This document shows, piece by piece, positions 62,175-64,000 of a DNA stretch of 64,000 nucleotides (position 1 is the stretch's first letter; every line of letters starts with the position of its first letter). The position numbers and the translations under genes were made by a program. Location of the stretch: assembly GCA_036245805.1 (NCBI GenBank), contig BTRK01000003.1, positions 30,273,215 to 30,337,214 of the forward strand, given 5' to 3'. A model generated the notes under the pieces. The model was not told where the DNA came from. It was given only the letters and a program-made list of their open reading frames with translations, and did no database searches. This DNA is from Pristionchus mayeri (taxonomy: Eukaryota > Nematoda > Chromadorea > Rhabditida > Neodiplogasteridae).

Positions 62175-63058
62175 ATGAAGGCCTCCCAGATCGATTCGCT
62201 CACCAAATCCGTCGGTGAAGGGTATGCTGTAGCTCCGCTTTCTTGACCTACCATCGCCCATTCAGAACCAGGTCCTACAGCAGACTCGGGCCGGTGCCCG
62301 GACCAGTCGAAGGCGTCAACAGAGCCAACGTGAGAATTACGGTAGATATTCGATCGACACATAGGTTTTCAGAAAGATCAAGTCAAGTATCTGTACAAGA
62401 CTGATTGTGAGAAAACGGAGAATGTGATTCAGTCAGTAGAGAAAACCACTCAACTCAAGAGAGAACAGGTGGGATATCCATCCTCCCTATCTGTAGTTTG
62501 ATCTTTGAACTCTCAGGTGACCTACATCGGATTCGCTATTCTCGCGGGTCTGCTCTGCCTTTCTGGCAACTTGTCCGCCTTCCTATGCAATCTCATCGCA
62601 TTCGGCTACCCCGCCTATGCCTCGGTCAAGGTACGGTAACTATCAGAGGGGGCGTGGCTACAGCACCCTCTGGTCAGGCTGTTCGTACAGCAGAGAAGGA
62701 TGATGACATGAAGTGGGTCAAGTACTGGACCGTGTTCGGTGTCTTCTCAGTGGTAAAAACAAAGGGAAGAAAGATCAAAGATCAATCCATCAGATCGATA
62801 CTTTCGCCGAGTCAATTCTACGCTTCTTCCCTATCTACTATCTGACGAAGGCCGTCTTTCTCGTCTACCTCTATCTGCCTCAGACCCAAGGAGCCGAGTA
62901 CCTGTACCTGGTGGGTTACGTTATCGCGGAGTACAGTTCCAAGTGATCGATTTTAGAAGTATGTGGACCCTCTCGCCACCAAGATTGACGCTTGGCTCGC
63001 GGCGCGCAACAGGCCTACCTTCAACGCGGAGCTGAAGAGAGCCCCGGCTTCCAACTAG
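62175..63058 (+). CDS. yop-1: REEP5/Yop1 (TB2/DP1/HVA22) family ER-shaping membrane protein (7 exons)
   Basis: Reticulon-like hairpin protein that stabilises curvature of tubular endoplasmic reticulum. Exons: 62175-62221, 62266-62329, 62373-62468, 62517-62630, 62678-62752, 62794-62910, 62957-63058, in frame throughout, 204 residues (family members about 180-200). Domain TB2/DP1/HVA22 spans about residues 69-150: TTQLKREQVTYIGFAILAGL, SAFLCNLIAFGYPAYASVK, DDDMKWVKYWTVFGVFSV, FAESILRFFPIYYLTKAVFL VYLYLPQTQGAEYLY. Two hydrophobic hairpins are seen (VTYIGFAILAGLLCLSG.. and WTVFGVFSV/FPIYYLTKAVFLVYL). The first exons are least conserved and the ATG at 62175 is chosen as the first in-frame Met. The worm name is assigned by family, not by a one-to-one orthology test. 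Confidence 0.87.
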
Positions 63059-64000
63059 AAGCAAGCCCCGCCCCTTCTTATACCGTACTCTTTTCGATTC
63101 CACTTGAGACTCCAAGTCACAGTGTGACCTGATCGATAAAGTACTGACTGAGCGCCGAACACTGATCACAACTACAGTAACCCATGAGTTGTGAGTAAAA
63201 ATAGCGCAATGGCGGGATATGGATGTAAATAGCAAGTCAACATGAGGATCAACAGGGCTGCACGGATAGTGTTAAAGGCAGGCTGGGGGAGGAGGTAATG
63301 CAAAAATAGGGAGGATGGCGTCTCACGAGGCAACCTGTGAAAGATAAGGTAGATGAAGGAACACTGCATGCAGAGAGAAATGGAGAGGGAGGCACCGTGT
63401 TATGATTGTGAGTAAAGGGAGGATACAGTAGGCTTGGGAGAATGGTGTGGGGAAGGGAGAGGTTGATGGATCAATCAATGACTGAACTCACTGAACAATA
63501 GGTGTGCAAGAGAGGGAATGAGTGAGGGGGAGGGGGCATGGAACGAGTTGTGGACTACTGTGGGATACAGTAGAATGAGAAGATGGAAGAGAGAGTGGGG
63601 ATACGACCAGTGGAGGACGAGCGAAGGGATAAGGGAAAGGATAGGAAAAGTGAATGAACTGAGAAGGGTGGATTTATACGCAACATCGAGTGACCTCAGA
63701 AAGAAAGTCGGAAAAGGAATGGAGCCAGAAACGACACAGTAGAAAAAATATTATTGAGTGAGGGAAAGGGCGGGGGAACGCCGCTCTCGAGACGACGGCC
63801 ACATCCTTCCTGCTGCAGTGGCTGCTTCGACAGCACACGACCGAAACTGCACAATATCAAGAATTAGCAGTAGTATCTACTCTTAATGCTTTACAACCAG
63901 CCATTCCCAGTTTCATCTCTGAATACAAAACTCATCTCTAGAGTGCACGGAAGTCGTGCCGGGGAACTTCTGAACGGTGAAGCTTCCCCGGCCCTCGCAT
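63059..64000. other. Downstream region, no gene seen
   Basis: 942 nt after the REEP/Yop1 stop, rich in GA/GGGA tracts. A short open frame at 63518-63742 has Arg/Glu-rich composition and no domain; I do not call it a gene. The last 60 bp contain an inverted pair (GCCGGGGAACTTC and GAAGCTTCCCCGGC, about 63958-63993) that would form a strong hairpin. No poly(A) signal AATAAA is seen after the stop codon. Confidence 0.45.

Noticed and set aside
63518..63742. A 74-residue open frame downstream of the REEP/Yop1 gene
   Set aside because: Arg/Glu/Trp-rich translation of a GA-rich tract with no domain or supporting signals.

Overview
The window is eukaryotic, gene-dense and extremely intron-rich: short exons (about 50-170 bp), TTTCAG/TTGCAG-type acceptors, and three of the four proteins match Caenorhabditis SEL-2, MAB-21 and EMB-5 in order and length. 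I read it as a nematode, most likely a diplogastrid of the Pristionchus type; many 5' splice sites reading GTACGGTAG fit that, but the genus is an inference. All alignments were made by eye and from memory of the families; no search was run.

Layout: (1) 173-49352, plus strand: a neurobeachin/LRBA-family BEACH gene (sel-2), about 80 exons and about 2510 residues, with all intron phases compatible. (2) 36507-39538, minus strand: mab-21, 12 exons and 366 residues, wholly inside the 5.2 kb sel-2 intron that splits the PH domain. Human MAB21L1 and MAB21L2 lie the same way inside introns of NBEA and LRBA, so an ancient host/nested gene pair appears preserved. (3) 50786-61651, plus: emb-5/SPT6 transcription elongation factor, about 51 exons and about 1543 residues, with two splice acceptors that do not look functional as written. 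(4) 62175-63058, plus: a REEP5/Yop1-type ER-shaping membrane protein, 7 exons and 204 residues. The last 0.9 kb shows no gene.

The sel-2 introns are a repeat store. Intron 10 holds a 4.7 kb element built of palindromes nested in and beside one another, with a pair of tRNA-like Pol III promoter boxes and a candidate 11-bp target duplication. Intron 17 holds an array of about five long foldback units sharing a hairpin core with a second repeat family. Other introns hold a 1.7 kb foldback flanked by TTAA, a hAT-type MITE with an 8-bp duplication, three mariner-type elements, a LINE 3' fragment abutting a small foldback, another MITE, and a tRNA-derived SINE with a 12-bp duplication. All sit between intact splice sites, so the host gene still looks functional.

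The four proteins do not form one pathway. SEL-2 is a membrane-trafficking scaffold, MAB-21 a nucleotidyltransferase-fold developmental regulator, EMB-5 a histone chaperone of elongating RNA polymerase II, and Yop1/REEP a shaper of tubular ER. Their proximity looks historical; only the sel-2/mab-21 nesting looks constrained.
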